DNA from: Pontimonas sp.
GTDB taxonomy: Bacteria; Actinomycetota; Actinomycetes; Actinomycetales; Microbacteriaceae
Direction: 5' to 3'
Length of the DNA stretch: 64,000 bases
NCBI GenBank assembly: GCA_018402295.1
Contig: JAGYJI010000007.1
Coordinates: forward strand, 111,464 to 175,463
The position numbers and the translations under genes are program-made. Shown one piece after another: positions 42,832 through 52,750 of this stretch. The notes under the pieces are model-generated. The model was not told the origin of the DNA, searched no databases, and saw nothing but the letters and a program-made list of their open reading frames with translations. How positions within the stretch are numbered: position 1 is the first letter of the stretch; every line of letters begins with the position of its first letter.

Positions 42832-43532
42832 GCGACTACGTAGTTGAGCTCACCGACGTCCGTCGGGAATACCAAACCGGCGATGTGCCCACGGTGGCGC
42901 TCGCCGGGGTGAGCCTGAAAGTCCAGCGAGGCGAATTTGTTGCCATCGTGGGCCCCTCCGGGTCGGGAAAATCAACGCTGATGAACCTGATTGGCTGTTT
43001 AGATCGACCCACTGCTGGGTCAGTGAAGGTTTCCGGCAAAGACATCTCCGCCCTGGACGACAACGAACTGACCGCTTTGCGCTCGCGCGCTATTGGGTTT
43101 GTGTTCCAGCAGTTCCAGCTTCTGCCCCTGACCTCCGCTGTTGAGAACGTGGCGGCCCCCCTGCTCTATCAGGGACTGCGTCCCCGAGAGGCACACAAGC
43201 GGGCTGCCGCGATGCTGACACGCTTGGGTCTGGGTGACAGGCTCGACTTTGATCGTGGGCGACTCTCTGGTGGTCAGCAACAGCGTGTTGCGATTTCTCG
43301 CGCACTGGTGACAAACCCTGACCTTGTGCTGGCTGATGAGCCCACGGGAGCACTCGACACCTCCTCAGGTGCAGCGGTCATGGATGTCTTCAAGGAGATG
43401 AATGCGGAGGGCCGCACCATTGTCCTCATCACTCACGATTTGGACGTTGCGGCAACCGCTAAGCGACGGGTGTACATCCGCGACGGGCTGATCGAGCGCG
43501 ACGAAGCTGATGCGATGGCGAGCACCACATGA
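42828..43532 (+). CDS. ABC transporter ATPase, MacB/LolD type
   Basis: A 234-residue ATPase with Walker A GPSGSGKST, the MacB/LolD-typical LIGCLDRPTAGSV, a Q-loop in FVFQQFQLLPLTSA, signature LSGGQQQRVAISRAL, Walker B LVLADEPTGALD and H-loop ITHDLDVA. It begins with TTG at 42828 in a TTGA overlap with the adaptor gene and overlaps the permease by 4 bases. It energises the MacB-like permease. Confidence 0.92.
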   Translation: MSDYVVELTDVRREYQTGDVPTVALAGVSLKVQRGEFVAIVGPSGSGKSTLMNLIGCLDRPTAGSVKVSGKDISALDDNELTALRSRAIGFVFQQFQLLPLTSAVENVAAPLLYQGLRPREAHKRAAAMLTRLGLGDRLDFDRGRLSGGQQQRVAISRALVTNPDLVLADEPTGALDTSSGAAVMDVFKEMNAEGRTIVLITHDLDVAATAKRRVYIRDGLIERDEADAMASTT

Positions 43533-44695
43533 ATCTCTGGCTGACCTTCCGCTTGTCTCTCAGCCGCATTGCGGCCGCCAAAGTGCGCTCGGCCTTGACC
43601 ATGCTGGGAATCATCATCGGTGTGAGTGCGGTGGTGGCGCTGACCGCGGTGGGCCAGGGCGCAGAGCAGGGTATTGATAGCTCGCTGGCTTCCCTCGGAG
43701 CTAACCAGATCACGGTGTCAGCAACATCACCCACCGGTTTGGAAGAGAAGGATGCTGCGGCAATTGCTGAGATTGAGGGTGTTCTCAAAACCAGCACCGA
43801 GGTGCGCACCCAGGGAACTATTGCCTATGGGAGCGAGTCGATTAGCGCCAGCATCATTGGAGTTTCTCCGGCCTATGAAGACCTCGGGAATCCCGAAGTT
43901 GCGATTGGGTCGTTCCTGCCCACCTCACCCGGTTTGCAGAACTCCAGAACCATTGTGATCTCTGCCAGGGGAGCGGATCAGCTCGGATTCACCACCGAGA
44001 CCATCGGGGACGACGTTCGGGTGAACGGACTCGCGTTCACGGTTGTCGGGGTCTTGGATGACGCGGATGGTTTTGGCTCTGGCGCAAATGTTTACATCAC
44101 GCAGGAGGCAGCTCGGAGTTTGTTCTCCAAGTCTCCCTATCTTTCGGTCATCCGTATTCAGGCGGAATCTCAAGAAGCTGTGCCCCCGGTGGAATACCGG
44201 GTGGAGAGCTTTCTTCGATACTCCAAGAACGTGCGGGACGACGAGGACGCCACCTTTGCCATTTTCAACCAAGCAGCCCTTCAGGACACCATTCGCACGG
44301 TGACGGGAACACTGGGAATTCTGATCACCGGTATCGCCGGTATCTCGCTGGTGGTGGGTGGTATTGGAATCATGAACATCATGTTGGTGTCGGTGCGTGA
44401 GCGCACCCGTGAGATTGGTGTCAGGCGAGCCATTGGTGCCAGGCAGTCACAGATTTTGACCCAGTTCCTGATGGAGGCCGTGGTTCTCTCCACCTTGGGT
44501 GGGCTTATTGGTCTGACCATTGGCCAGTTGGCGTCCTATGGATTCTCCATTCTTGGAGGGTGGGAGTTCTTCATTGACCCGACGACTGTGTTCGTTGCCC
44601 TGGGCTTCAGTGCGCTGGTGGGAATCGTGTTTGGGGTGTGGCCAGCCCGCACCGCAGCGAAGCTGCAACCTGTGGATGCCCTGCGATTTGAGTAG
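43529..44695 (+). CDS. ABC transporter permease, MacB/FtsX family
   Basis: A 388-residue permease with one N-terminal helix, a large extracytoplasmic MacB_PCD domain (about residues 50-240), then three helices of the FtsX domain with VVGGIGIMNIMLVSVRERTREIGVRRAIGA, the coupling motif of this family. The last gene of the adaptor-ATPase-permease operon. Such mechanotransmitting exporters handle peptides, lipids or antibiotics; nothing here narrows the substrate. Confidence 0.92.
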   Translation: MNLWLTFRLSLSRIAAAKVRSALTMLGIIIGVSAVVALTAVGQGAEQGIDSSLASLGANQITVSATSPTGLEEKDAAAIAEIEGVLKTSTEVRTQGTIAYGSESISASIIGVSPAYEDLGNPEVAIGSFLPTSPGLQNSRTIVISARGADQLGFTTETIGDDVRVNGLAFTVVGVLDDADGFGSGANVYITQEAARSLFSKSPYLSVIRIQAESQEAVPPVEYRVESFLRYSKNVRDDEDATFAIFNQAALQDTIRTVTGTLGILITGIAGISLVVGGIGIMNIMLVSVRERTREIGVRRAIGARQSQILTQFLMEAVVLSTLGGLIGLTIGQLASYGFSILGGWEFFIDPTTVFVALGFSALVGIVFGVWPARTAAKLQPVDALRFE

Positions 44696-44745
44696 GCTCC
44701 GGGTCGCTCAGGCCCCTGTGACATGAGCTTGCTACTGTCGAAGAC

Positions 44746-46377
44746 ATGTTAGAGAGTGCGTTTAGTCAGATAGCACTCATTCTTCTTGTGGCCGCGGTGG
44801 TGGGCTTCTTGGCCAACCTGTTGCGACAACCCCTGATCGTCGCCTACATCCTGGTCGGGATTCTGTTGGGCCCAGCCTTTTTGGGCTTGGTCTCTGCCGG
44901 GGAGGAAATCGAGCTGCTCGCCAAGTTTGGGATCGCCATCCTGCTGTTCCTGGTGGGGCTCAAACTCGACATCAGCTTGATTCGCTCCACCGGTGTGGTG
45001 GCGCTGACCACCGGTGTTGCGCAGGTGTTCATCACGATGGGAATTGGGTTCCTCATCGTCCTGGCGTGGGGATTTGACTGGATTCCCGCCCTCTACATCG
45101 CCTTGGCTCTCGCGTTCTCCTCGACGATCATCATCATCAAGGTGCTCTCGGACAAGCGTGAGCTCGATCAGCTCCATGGGCAAATAGCAATCGGTGTGCT
45201 GATTGTGCAAGACATCCTGGTCATCGTCGCCATGGTGGTGATCGCCTCAATGGGGTCCACCGATGGTTCCACGGAGCCCACCTCGCTGTGGGTGACGCTG
45301 ATTGGCAGCGTGGTGTTCTTGGGTGTTGTGGCGCTCCTGGCCCGCTATGCGATTCCTCGCCTGCTGTCCGTGTTGGTGCGAAGCCAAGAGCTCACCCTGC
45401 TGTTTGGTGTGGGCTGGGCGATGTCACTAGCCGGTGCCAGCCAGATCCTGGGTCTCTCCATGGAAATTGGCGCCTTTGTGGCGGGAGTGGCCCTGGCCTC
45501 CACCCCCTATCGGGAGAGTCTCAGTGCTCGGATGGTCAGCCTGCGCGACATCATGATCTTGTTCTTCTTCATCGAGCTCGGAACCTCGTTAACTTTCGAG
45601 GATGCCGGGTCCCAGATTCTCCTGGCCGTGATTCTTTCTGTTGTCGTTCTGGTGGTGAAGCCCCTGATCGTCATGGTGATCATGGGGTTGCTCGGCTATC
45701 GAAGCAAAGTGTCCTTCAAAGCGGGCTTTGCGCTCGCCCAAATCAGCGAGTTTTCGCTGATTCTGATTGCCCTGGGGTATTCCCTGGGACAAGTCGATAG
45801 CGAGATTTTGAGCTTGGTGACCTTGGTGGCCATTATCACCATCACGATGTCCACCTACTTCATCCTCTACTCCGAGAAGCTCTATGAACTGGCGGCACCC
45901 TTCCTACGCCGGTTTGACCGTTTTGATTCTCAGGACGAGGAGCGTGAAGGTTCCCAAGCGCACCCCTTCGACGCGATTGTGATTGGTGCAGGACGACTGG
46001 GATCTTCCGTCGTTCAGGGTATGCGGAAGAAGGGTGGGCGCTTACTGGTGGTGGATCATGACCCCCGAGCGCTGAGAGCTGTTCGCGGCGAGGGTGTGGA
46101 AACCCTGTTTGGCGACATCGGTGACCCTGACTTTGCCGCGTCACTTCCCCTGAATGAGGCAGACGCCGTGATTTGCACCGTTCACGAGAGAAGCACCAAC
46201 CTCGTGCTCCTCGAGACTCTCAACCGGTTCGCCTTTGAGGGCCATATTTGCCTCACTGCTATGGATGAGTCCACGGCCAAGATGCTGGCCGAGAACACGA
46301 GTGTCACCGTGATTAAGCCACTCAAAATGGCGGCCAACCGGATTGTTGATGCCCTTCCCGAGATGCGAGAGCGCTAG
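44746..46377 (+). CDS. CPA2 cation:proton antiporter with TrkA-N domain
   Basis: A 543-residue KefB/RosB-like transporter. About 12 helices occupy residues 1-385, with the CPA2 FLVGLKLDISLI and GAFVAGVALASTPY elements. A C-terminal NAD-binding RCK/TrkA-N domain follows (IVIGAGRLGSSVV, acidic VVDHDPRALRA). It should exchange K+ or Na+ for protons under nucleotide control. ATG 44746. Convergent with the MFS gene, overlapping its 3' end by 4 bases. Confidence 0.9.
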   Translation: MLESAFSQIALILLVAAVVGFLANLLRQPLIVAYILVGILLGPAFLGLVSAGEEIELLAKFGIAILLFLVGLKLDISLIRSTGVVALTTGVAQVFITMGIGFLIVLAWGFDWIPALYIALALAFSSTIIIIKVLSDKRELDQLHGQIAIGVLIVQDILVIVAMVVIASMGSTDGSTEPTSLWVTLIGSVVFLGVVALLARYAIPRLLSVLVRSQELTLLFGVGWAMSLAGASQILGLSMEIGAFVAGVALASTPYRESLSARMVSLRDIMILFFFIELGTSLTFEDAGSQILLAVILSVVVLVVKPLIVMVIMGLLGYRSKVSFKAGFALAQISEFSLILIALGYSLGQVDSEILSLVTLVAIITITMSTYFILYSEKLYELAAPFLRRFDRFDSQDEEREGSQAHPFDAIVIGAGRLGSSVVQGMRKKGGRLLVVDHDPRALRAVRGEGVETLFGDIGDPDFAASLPLNEADAVICTVHERSTNLVLLETLNRFAFEGHICLTAMDESTAKMLAENTSVTVIKPLKMAANRIVDALPEMRER

Positions 46378-47569
46378 TGGGGATGGGTGGTCGGCCTACG
46401 GTGACTTAGTAGCCACCAGAGGATTGCGAGCGCAACAAGGCCCGTTGTCGCGGTAATGCCTAGCGATAGTCGCCCTAATCCAGTGAGGGCAACACTAAAG
46501 ATGGCGGGCGTAAAGGCCATGATGATGTCAGCGGACGCCATGATGTATCCCTGACGTTCACCGTAGTTTTTTGCTCCATAGAGGTAGAGCGGGAGAATCC
46601 CCGCTGCGACCGTGAGAAAACCTGAGCCCATGCCGTGGACAAAAGCAAAAGCAAAGACTGACGAAGGGCCAGCGAGGAACAAAATGGCGACGGCGAGTGG
46701 ATGCATGAGTAGCGCGAAAACCGCAACACGAACGGGCCCAAAGAATCCCGGAAACAGTACCTGAAGGAGTCGGGCAAGGACCTGCCCCGGCCCGAGCAAG
46801 GTGGCGGCTGCGAGAGCTGCCTGATCACTAGCGCCGGAGGACTCAAGGACACCGGGTAGGTGAGCAGCCATAGAGCTTGGTGCAAACCCGGCAAGGACGA
46901 ACAGCACCGCGGTGAGAATGATGGATAACACGGAAATTCGAGGGGCCACCGCCGTGTCGGCGGCCCTCTCCTCGTCTCTGTTCTGGCGGCGGTGCCGACG
47001 GATATCCCGGGAGTATCCGGGCAGCCAGATGTGGAGCGGTAGTGCGAGCGCCAGGTTTATCCCGGCCCAGACGAGAATCGCTCCCCGCCACCCCAGAGAG
47101 GACTCCAGAGCACTGGTCAGCGGCCACCCTATGGTGCTGGCAAACCCGGCAATCAAAGTGATTCCAGCGATTGTTCTTTGGGCGCTTTCCCCTGGATTTC
47201 CACGACCGAGGCGAAGGCCGCGTCGTAGAGGCCGGCGGCCATGCCCACCCCGAGGACCACCCACGCAATGAAGAAGGCAGCCACGGTTTGCGCCTGCGAC
47301 ATAACGATGAGACCGGCCGTGATGGTCACACTGGCGAAAGGCAGAACGAGTCGACCGCCAAAGCGATCAATTTGGCGACCGAGGATGGGCCCAAGAAGCC
47401 CCGAGATGATGGAGGCTGTCGCGGAAAACAGAAAATACTGCTCGAAAGGGATCCCCAGTTCCTGGGTGATGGGCCTGGCAAGAATGGCGGCCAGGTAGTA
47501 GGTCGAGGCAAACCCAATGGTCTGTGTAAGTCCGAGCTGGAGTGTGAGCCGGAGACCGTGGTGTTTCAC
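46374..47569 (-). CDS. MFS transporter (one frameshift)
   Basis: About 398 residues after repair, with 12 predicted helices in two bundles. The N-terminal part contains GLTQTIGFASTYYLAAILARPI and the loop motif LGPILGRQIDRFGGR (motif A type). The C-terminal part contains GMGSGFLTVAAGILPLYLYG. The shift near 47187-47193 lies between EIQGK and SAQRTIAGIT. The N-terminal motif recalls MFS carriers of the YbfB/OFA-like groups, but the substrate is unknown. GTG 47569 is the best start; divergent from the phosphatase gene. Confidence 0.83.
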
Positions 47570-47658
47570 CCGCCTACAGTAGCCCCGCGTCATGTCGCTG
47601 GAGTCTGTGTATTCCAAGAATTTTCCGTTTCGTAACCCTCACTCCCTAGGGTGAGAAA

Positions 47659-48408
47659 GTGATTGACTCCTCGCACCCGGTGACGAAACTGGCGAACTTT
47701 CGGGACCTGGGACATCTCGCGGGAAGGCACGGAAGCATTCGACCGGGCGTCCTGTTCCGGTCCGATGATGTCTCGACGATTGACGATGAAGAAGCCGAGA
47801 GACTCGTATCCCACGACATTTCCCTGATTATCGACCTTCGGTCCTCTGATGAGGTTTCCGGCGGGCGCGGTCCGCTCGCGAACTACGACATTGACTACCT
47901 GAATCTCCCCATCCTGGAGAGCTCAGGGACATCTCACAACTTGGACGATCTCGTGTCGACCGGGGTTTTCACGAACGCCATGATGGGGCAGTGGTATTTC
48001 GAGGTCTTCCGCAAAGGAATGCCGATGCTTATTGATGGGTTGCAGGCGGTGTCAGAGGCACGGGGCGCGGTGCTCTTTCACTGCGCCATTGGGAAAGACC
48101 GCACGGGGCTTTTCGCCGTGGCACTCCATGGAGCCTTAGGAACGCACCGTGCGCAGATCGTCTCGGACTTTGTGAAGACCGAGACAAACCTCGACAAGGT
48201 TCTTGCCCGCCTGACGGCCTCCCAGCCTTTCTGGACACCCGAGATCATGAGCAAGGCTGGTGCGCTACTGAGGGCAGAGCCTGAAGCGATGCACGTGTTC
48301 CTCGACGCCATCGAAGCGCAGGGTACCGATCTTGAGGAACTGTTGATCGAGGGAGGAGCTGCCCCAGCTCTGCTCGAAAAACTGCGAGGAGTCGCCCTTA
48401 CCCCTTGA
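47659..48408 (+). CDS. Tyrosine-protein phosphatase family protein (Y_phosphatase3)
   Basis: A 249-residue PTP of the PtpB/IphP type. The N-terminal LANFRDLGHLAG and FRSDDVSTIDDEEAERL are family hallmarks, and the P-loop is HCAIGKDRTG with Cys and Arg in place (C-x5-R). Members dephosphorylate proteins, lipids or nucleotides. Its stop overlaps by 11 bases the 3' end of the convergent phosphonatase-like gene, so it borders the phosphonate module; a functional link is inference from position only. Confidence 0.87.
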   Translation: MIDSSHPVTKLANFRDLGHLAGRHGSIRPGVLFRSDDVSTIDDEEAERLVSHDISLIIDLRSSDEVSGGRGPLANYDIDYLNLPILESSGTSHNLDDLVSTGVFTNAMMGQWYFEVFRKGMPMLIDGLQAVSEARGAVLFHCAIGKDRTGLFAVALHGALGTHRAQIVSDFVKTETNLDKVLARLTASQPFWTPEIMSKAGALLRAEPEAMHVFLDAIEAQGTDLEELLIEGGAAPALLEKLRGVALTP

Positions 48409-49063
48409 GCAAGAGGGGGAGGGCGTCGGTCACCACCGGCACCACATGGTGCGCTCCGGCACCCTTCAGGGCAGGCTCATCGTGCTCGCCGGTCAAGACG
48501 CCGAGTGCGAGGGGCGATCCAAACCGAGTGGCAGCTTCCATATCGCTGGTGGTGTCGCCGACAACAGCAACATCTGCCGGTGCACTAATCCGCAACTCAG
48601 AGGCCACATGGGCGATCATGGCGGGTGAGGGGCGTCCCTCTCCGGCTTCGACCTGGGTAGCGGTGGCATCCACATGATCGGTGAGACCCAGAGTCGAAAG
48701 CATGATGTCGAGGGTGTTTCGGTTGAATCCTGTGTTGAGGGCCACCTGTATTCCCGCGCTGCGGAGTTCCTCAAACATGCTCACCACTCCGTCAAAAAGG
48801 TGAACCTCAGGGAGCTTGGTGAGGTAGTGGGCTTGGAAGGCTTCAGCCGCTTGGGCCGCCAGGTCGTCATCGCCGAGCAGGGAACGAAACACCTCGATTT
48901 TTGATTGCCCCATCGTCTGGTGCGCGTACTCAAGGAAATCACCGTCATTCTCCGCCCAGACTTCGGGAACCACTTCGGAAAAAGCTGAGATGAAGGAAGA
49001 GATGACAACGCCATCGTCAGAGACGATGGTTCCGGCAATGTCAAACACCGCAAGTTTAGGCAT
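48398..49063 (-). CDS. Phosphonatase-like HAD hydrolase (PhnX-like)
   Basis: A 221-residue HAD enzyme with the phosphonatase-type motif I FDIAGTIV (Asp8, Ala10) in place of DxDx. A cap-domain Lys55 sits in MGQSKIEVF, equivalent to the Schiff-base lysine of PhnX, with Arg144 (GEGRPSP) instead of the usual HAD lysine and VVGDTTSDM as the Mg site. These features define the PhnX-like family that is paired with FAD oxidoreductases instead of PhnW. Predicted reaction: hydrolysis of the C-P bond of phosphonoacetaldehyde or a close 2-oxoethylphosphonate analogue. Overlaps the FAD oxidoreductase gene by 8 bases. Confidence 0.88.
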   Translation of the reverse strand: MPKLAVFDIAGTIVSDDGVVISSFISAFSEVVPEVWAENDGDFLEYAHQTMGQSKIEVFRSLLGDDDLAAQAAEAFQAHYLTKLPEVHLFDGVVSMFEELRSAGIQVALNTGFNRNTLDIMLSTLGLTDHVDATATQVEAGEGRPSPAMIAHVASELRISAPADVAVVGDTTSDMEAATRFGSPLALGVLTGEHDEPALKGAGAHHVVPVVTDALPLLLKG

Positions 49064-50180
49064 CGATAAGCTCCCGGATCGTGGTTTCCGCTATTGCGGG
49101 GGACAGTGTGTTTCCTCGGCCACCGGGCCCTGTCACGGCGATGATGCGCTCGTCCGCTTTTTCTCGAATACACACGGCGCCGGTGGTGTTTTGGCTATAG
49201 ATTCCGCTCCAGCGGGTCTGAACCTCGGGTCGCACACCGACGATGGACTCCACATCGTCCAGCAGCAGCTCGTAGCAGTCTTCACGCATCTCGTGCGGGA
49301 AGGGCTCGTCATAGATGTGAGTGTCACCCATGGTCAGGGTTCCATCGACTCGTTGCTGGAGGAGGAGTTGCATCACCATGTCACGCACGAGTGGGCGGAC
49401 AGGCTCGAGGCCCTCGAGAGCATCTCCCTGGTATCCGGGGTAGAAACGAAGTGAGTCTGCGCTGGCAATGGAGGTCGTGAGAGTGACGCCGGGGTCTGCC
49501 AGCCGAGCCATCTGAAGGAAGACTCGACGCAGCGGAGCCCGGCTAAAAAGCCCCGGGAAAAGTGTGGTGTGGTCGGCACCTGGCACCACAATCGCCCAAT
49601 CGGCGAGAAACTTTCGTCCGTCGTGACTGGTGGCCACAACTTCAGTCCCCTTCTGGGAAACGTCATCGATGGCGGTGGAGGGAAAGTAGGTGAACCTTTC
49701 GGAGAACTCCAGGGTTTCGCGGAGCTCATCGAGGACCCTGTCGGGTTCGACAACCGCGTCCTCGGAACAGAAAAGGCCACCCTCGACACCCCTGCCTTGA
49801 AGGCCTGGGTTCATGTCCTGAGCCTCGCTGCGGTCCAGCACGGTCCAGCCCCGCAGGTGAGCGTCTGGATACTGTGCCACCTTGTGCATGACGTCGAGGT
49901 GATTCTCTGCGGTGGCGACCACGATGGACCCGCTCGGTCTGAACGTCAGAGAAGGGTGGTCGCTCGCTATTTCCCCCCACAGCTCTCGGGCTCTGAGAGC
50001 CACCTGAAGCTCTTCTCCTGGTGCCCGGCCGCCGACGGCGACCATACCGAAGTTGCGGACAGAAGCGCTCATGGGGCGCGGGTCGCGCTCGATCAAGGTG
50101 ACGTCGTGGCCCGCCTTGTGAGCGAAATATGCGTGCATGGTGCCGAAAATTCCGGCACCAACAACGAGAACCCGAGACAC
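49056..50180 (-). CDS. FAD-dependent oxidoreductase of phosphonate catabolism (TIGR03364 type)
   Basis: A 374-residue DAO-superfamily flavoprotein with the FAD Rossmann motif VLVVGAGIFGTMHAYFA, a RNFGMVAVGGRAPGEELQVAL block and a C-terminal GPGGRGNTLSPAIAE. It resembles the family named from phosphonate loci and related to amino-acid oxidases. Expected role: oxidative deamination of an amino- or N-methylaminoethylphosphonate to the aldehyde used by the adjacent HAD enzyme. Directly downstream of phnE (no gap). Confidence 0.85.
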   Translation of the reverse strand: MSRVLVVGAGIFGTMHAYFAHKAGHDVTLIERDPRPMSASVRNFGMVAVGGRAPGEELQVALRARELWGEIASDHPSLTFRPSGSIVVATAENHLDVMHKVAQYPDAHLRGWTVLDRSEAQDMNPGLQGRGVEGGLFCSEDAVVEPDRVLDELRETLEFSERFTYFPSTAIDDVSQKGTEVVATSHDGRKFLADWAIVVPGADHTTLFPGLFSRAPLRRVFLQMARLADPGVTLTTSIASADSLRFYPGYQGDALEGLEPVRPLVRDMVMQLLLQQRVDGTLTMGDTHIYDEPFPHEMREDCYELLLDDVESIVGVRPEVQTRWSGIYSQNTTGAVCIREKADERIIAVTGPGGRGNTLSPAIAETTIRELIDA

Positions 50181-51908
50181 CTAGATGACCTGCTTTCTGA
50201 CATACCCTGCAAGTAATTCAATCGCATAGACCACTACGAAGATGGCGATGATGATGGCGGCGGTGGTATCAAATGCCAACACCTTCATCGAGTTGAACAG
50301 AAGGAACCCAATTCCTCCACCGCCCACGATTCCGAGAATCGCCGAGGATCGGATGTTGATGTCGAACGTGTAGAGGAGTTGCCCGATTAGAGCTGGCATG
50401 ACCTGCGGAAGCACCGAGGTGAAGAGCTCTTGGAAGCGTGTGGCGCCGGTCGCCGTGATGGCCTCACGCGGTGCCGGGTCAATCTCTTCGACCGAGTCGG
50501 CGATGAGTTTTGCGAGGAAGCCCGCTGTGCCCAGTGACAGCGCGAAGATACCTGCCACCGGGCCCAAACCCATTGCCGCAACAAAGATGATGGCGAGAAT
50601 CAACTCAGGAATGCCACGAATAATCACCAGAAGTACTCGGGTGAATGAGTACACAGCCTTATTGACAGAGACATTGACGGCAGCCAAAAAACCGAGAGGG
50701 ATGCTCAGTAACGACCCCAAAACTGTGGATACGGCGGCGATGGCGAGTGTCTCGACCATGCCGGCAACAATCTGCGGCCCAGCGCTCACAAAATCTGGGG
50801 GAAACATTCGAAGCGTGAAGGTGAAGATGTCCCCAAAACTGGTAAAGAACCTGATCAAGTTGATGTCCACCGCAATAAATCCTGCGACCACCAATCCGAC
50901 GAAGAGGTAACCATAGCCAGTGGATACGAGTCGTTTTCTCGTCCACGGGGGCAAAACCTTCGTGTTGGCGGGACGCGGTGGAACAAGAGGCTGGGTAGTC
51001 GTCTCTGCGGCGTCGAGGGGAACCTGGGGTGCGGATTTTGTGCGACCCCATCGTGTCCAACGTCGGGCTCCCGGTAGGTCTCCACTCTCTCCTCGCAGGA
51101 GAGTAGCTCGAACCCCGGCGGCGAGAATTTCCATCAACAGGATGAAGACAAAGATGACGGTCACGACTCCGAGAGCTTCGCTGTAGGCAATCTGTCCCAA
51201 AGTCTCTTTGAGAAGCAACCCAACCCCTCCCGCCCCGACGAGACCGAGGACCGTGCTGGAGCGCAAGTTAATGTCGAGGCGGAACAGCGCAATCGAGATG
51301 AAGGCGGGCATGATTTGGGGAACGATCGTGGTGACGATGGTCTGAAGGCTCCCCGCCCCAACCGACGCGACCGCTTCCCGTGGTTGCTTATCTGTTTGCT
51401 CAATCGCGTCGGCGAGCAACTTGCCGATCATCCCGATGGAGTGAAAAGCGAGGGCGAGAATGCCGGGCAAGGGGCCGATGCTCAGAGCTCGCACAAAAAT
51501 AAGGGCGAAAACGAGGTCGGGCACAGCGCGGGTGAAGACGATAATTCCCCGGGCAATCGAATACACCACAGGGTGGGGAGTGGTGTTCCGTGCGGCGAGA
51601 AAGGCGAGGGGCACTGACATGAGAATGGCGAGGAATGTCCCGAGGACTGCCATCCAGAATGTCTCGAGCGTGAGCATCAGTGCTCGATCAAAGGCATCAA
51701 AGTTGGCGGGCAACATGTAGTCCACCAGGTTCGCGATGTCAGTGAAACCGCCGACCACCGCCAACAAGTCCATCTCGACAAAGATCCACGCCCATACAGC
51801 GAGCAAGGCAAACGCGCTGATGGTCGACCGGGTGACGAGGGATGTCTTGGTCAGTGCGGGCGTGAGGCGAGAGGTGCCGCCGGGACGTGTCCGGGCCTTA
51901 GTGGGCAT
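50181..51908 (-). CDS. phnE: Phosphonate ABC transporter permease, duplicated/fused PhnE
   Basis: 575 residues containing two tandem PhnE domains, each with about six helices and its own EAA coupling loop (EAVASVGAGSLQTIV at about 200 and EAITATGATRFQELF at about 490). Each also has a DINLRSSTVLG/DINIRSSAILG signature. A hydrophilic linker (about 285-325) joins them. Two separate subunits usually form the channel; here one chain supplies both. Overlaps phnC by 11 bases. Confidence 0.93.
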   Translation of the reverse strand: MPTKARTRPGGTSRLTPALTKTSLVTRSTISAFALLAVWAWIFVEMDLLAVVGGFTDIANLVDYMLPANFDAFDRALMLTLETFWMAVLGTFLAILMSVPLAFLAARNTTPHPVVYSIARGIIVFTRAVPDLVFALIFVRALSIGPLPGILALAFHSIGMIGKLLADAIEQTDKQPREAVASVGAGSLQTIVTTIVPQIMPAFISIALFRLDINLRSSTVLGLVGAGGVGLLLKETLGQIAYSEALGVVTVIFVFILLMEILAAGVRATLLRGESGDLPGARRWTRWGRTKSAPQVPLDAAETTTQPLVPPRPANTKVLPPWTRKRLVSTGYGYLFVGLVVAGFIAVDINLIRFFTSFGDIFTFTLRMFPPDFVSAGPQIVAGMVETLAIAAVSTVLGSLLSIPLGFLAAVNVSVNKAVYSFTRVLLVIIRGIPELILAIIFVAAMGLGPVAGIFALSLGTAGFLAKLIADSVEEIDPAPREAITATGATRFQELFTSVLPQVMPALIGQLLYTFDINIRSSAILGIVGGGGIGFLLFNSMKVLAFDTTAAIIIAIFVVVYAIELLAGYVRKQVI

Positions 51909-52722
51909 CTTTCATCGCCTCCAGAGCGCGGATGCTTTCCTGCGTGATTTCCTCGACATCCACGTCGTCTGTTGCGACTCGCTGGTACACCTCCATGACC
52001 TTCTTCTTGCCGATCTTCTTGGGGGCGTCATCGAGCACTACTTCTCCGTCTCGGAGCCCAATAATCCGCTCTGCCCAGCCCAGTGCAAGTTCCACCTGGT
52101 GAAGGGTGACCAACACCGTGAGATTTTCTTCTGTGGCAACCCGCAGCATAATTTCCATAACTTGCGCGCTCGACTCAGGGTCGAGCGATGCCACCGGCTC
52201 GTCAGCCAGCATGACCGAGGGTTGCTGCATGAGAGAGCGAGCAATGGCGACGCGCTGCATTTGACCTCCCGAGAGCGTGTCGGCGCGCTGGAAGGCGTAG
52301 TCCGCCATTCCCACCCGGTCGAGGTGCTCGAGGGCTTGTTTGCGAAACTTCAGGGGATAGCTCGCGACACCGAATCGAGGACCGGTCAGCGAACCCAGTG
52401 CGCCGGAGAGAACGTTCTCGAGAGCTGTGATGCGTCCCACAAGCCCAAATTGCTGGAAGATAAAGCCGATGTGGCGGCGCACTTCCCGCAGTTGTTTTTT
52501 GGACGCTGTGTTGATGTGGGTGTCGAGAACCCACACATCTCCCGCGGTCGGGGACGTGAGACCGTTGAGGTGTCTCATCAGGGTGGATTTACCGCTACCT
52601 GACAAGCCAATGAGAGCAACCATTTGGCCCTCAGGAATTTGGATGCTGACGTTTCGCAGCGCTTGGGTGCCGGTGTCAAAAGTCTTGCTGAGGTTGGCGA
52701 CGTTGATCACGGTGGAGGTCAC
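51898..52722 (-). CDS. phnC: Phosphonate ABC transporter ATPase
   Basis: A 274-residue importer ATPase: Walker A GLSGSGKST, PhnC-type FIFQQFGLVGRI, signature LSGGQMQRVAIARSL, Walker B VMLADEPVASLD and an H-loop VTLHQVELA. GTG 52722 (MTSTVINVANLSKTF) is preferred, with AGAAAGG upstream; a longer frame to 52773 would run into the phnD-phnC hairpin. Operon order phnD-phnC-phnE-FAD-HAD. Confidence 0.93.
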   Translation of the reverse strand: MTSTVINVANLSKTFDTGTQALRNVSIQIPEGQMVALIGLSGSGKSTLMRHLNGLTSPTAGDVWVLDTHINTASKKQLREVRRHIGFIFQQFGLVGRITALENVLSGALGSLTGPRFGVASYPLKFRKQALEHLDRVGMADYAFQRADTLSGGQMQRVAIARSLMQQPSVMLADEPVASLDPESSAQVMEIMLRVATEENLTVLVTLHQVELALGWAERIIGLRDGEVVLDDAPKKIGKKKVMEVYQRVATDDVDVEEITQESIRALEAMKDAH

Positions 52723-52750
52723 GGAGCGGCCTTTCTGAATTCGATGTGGT

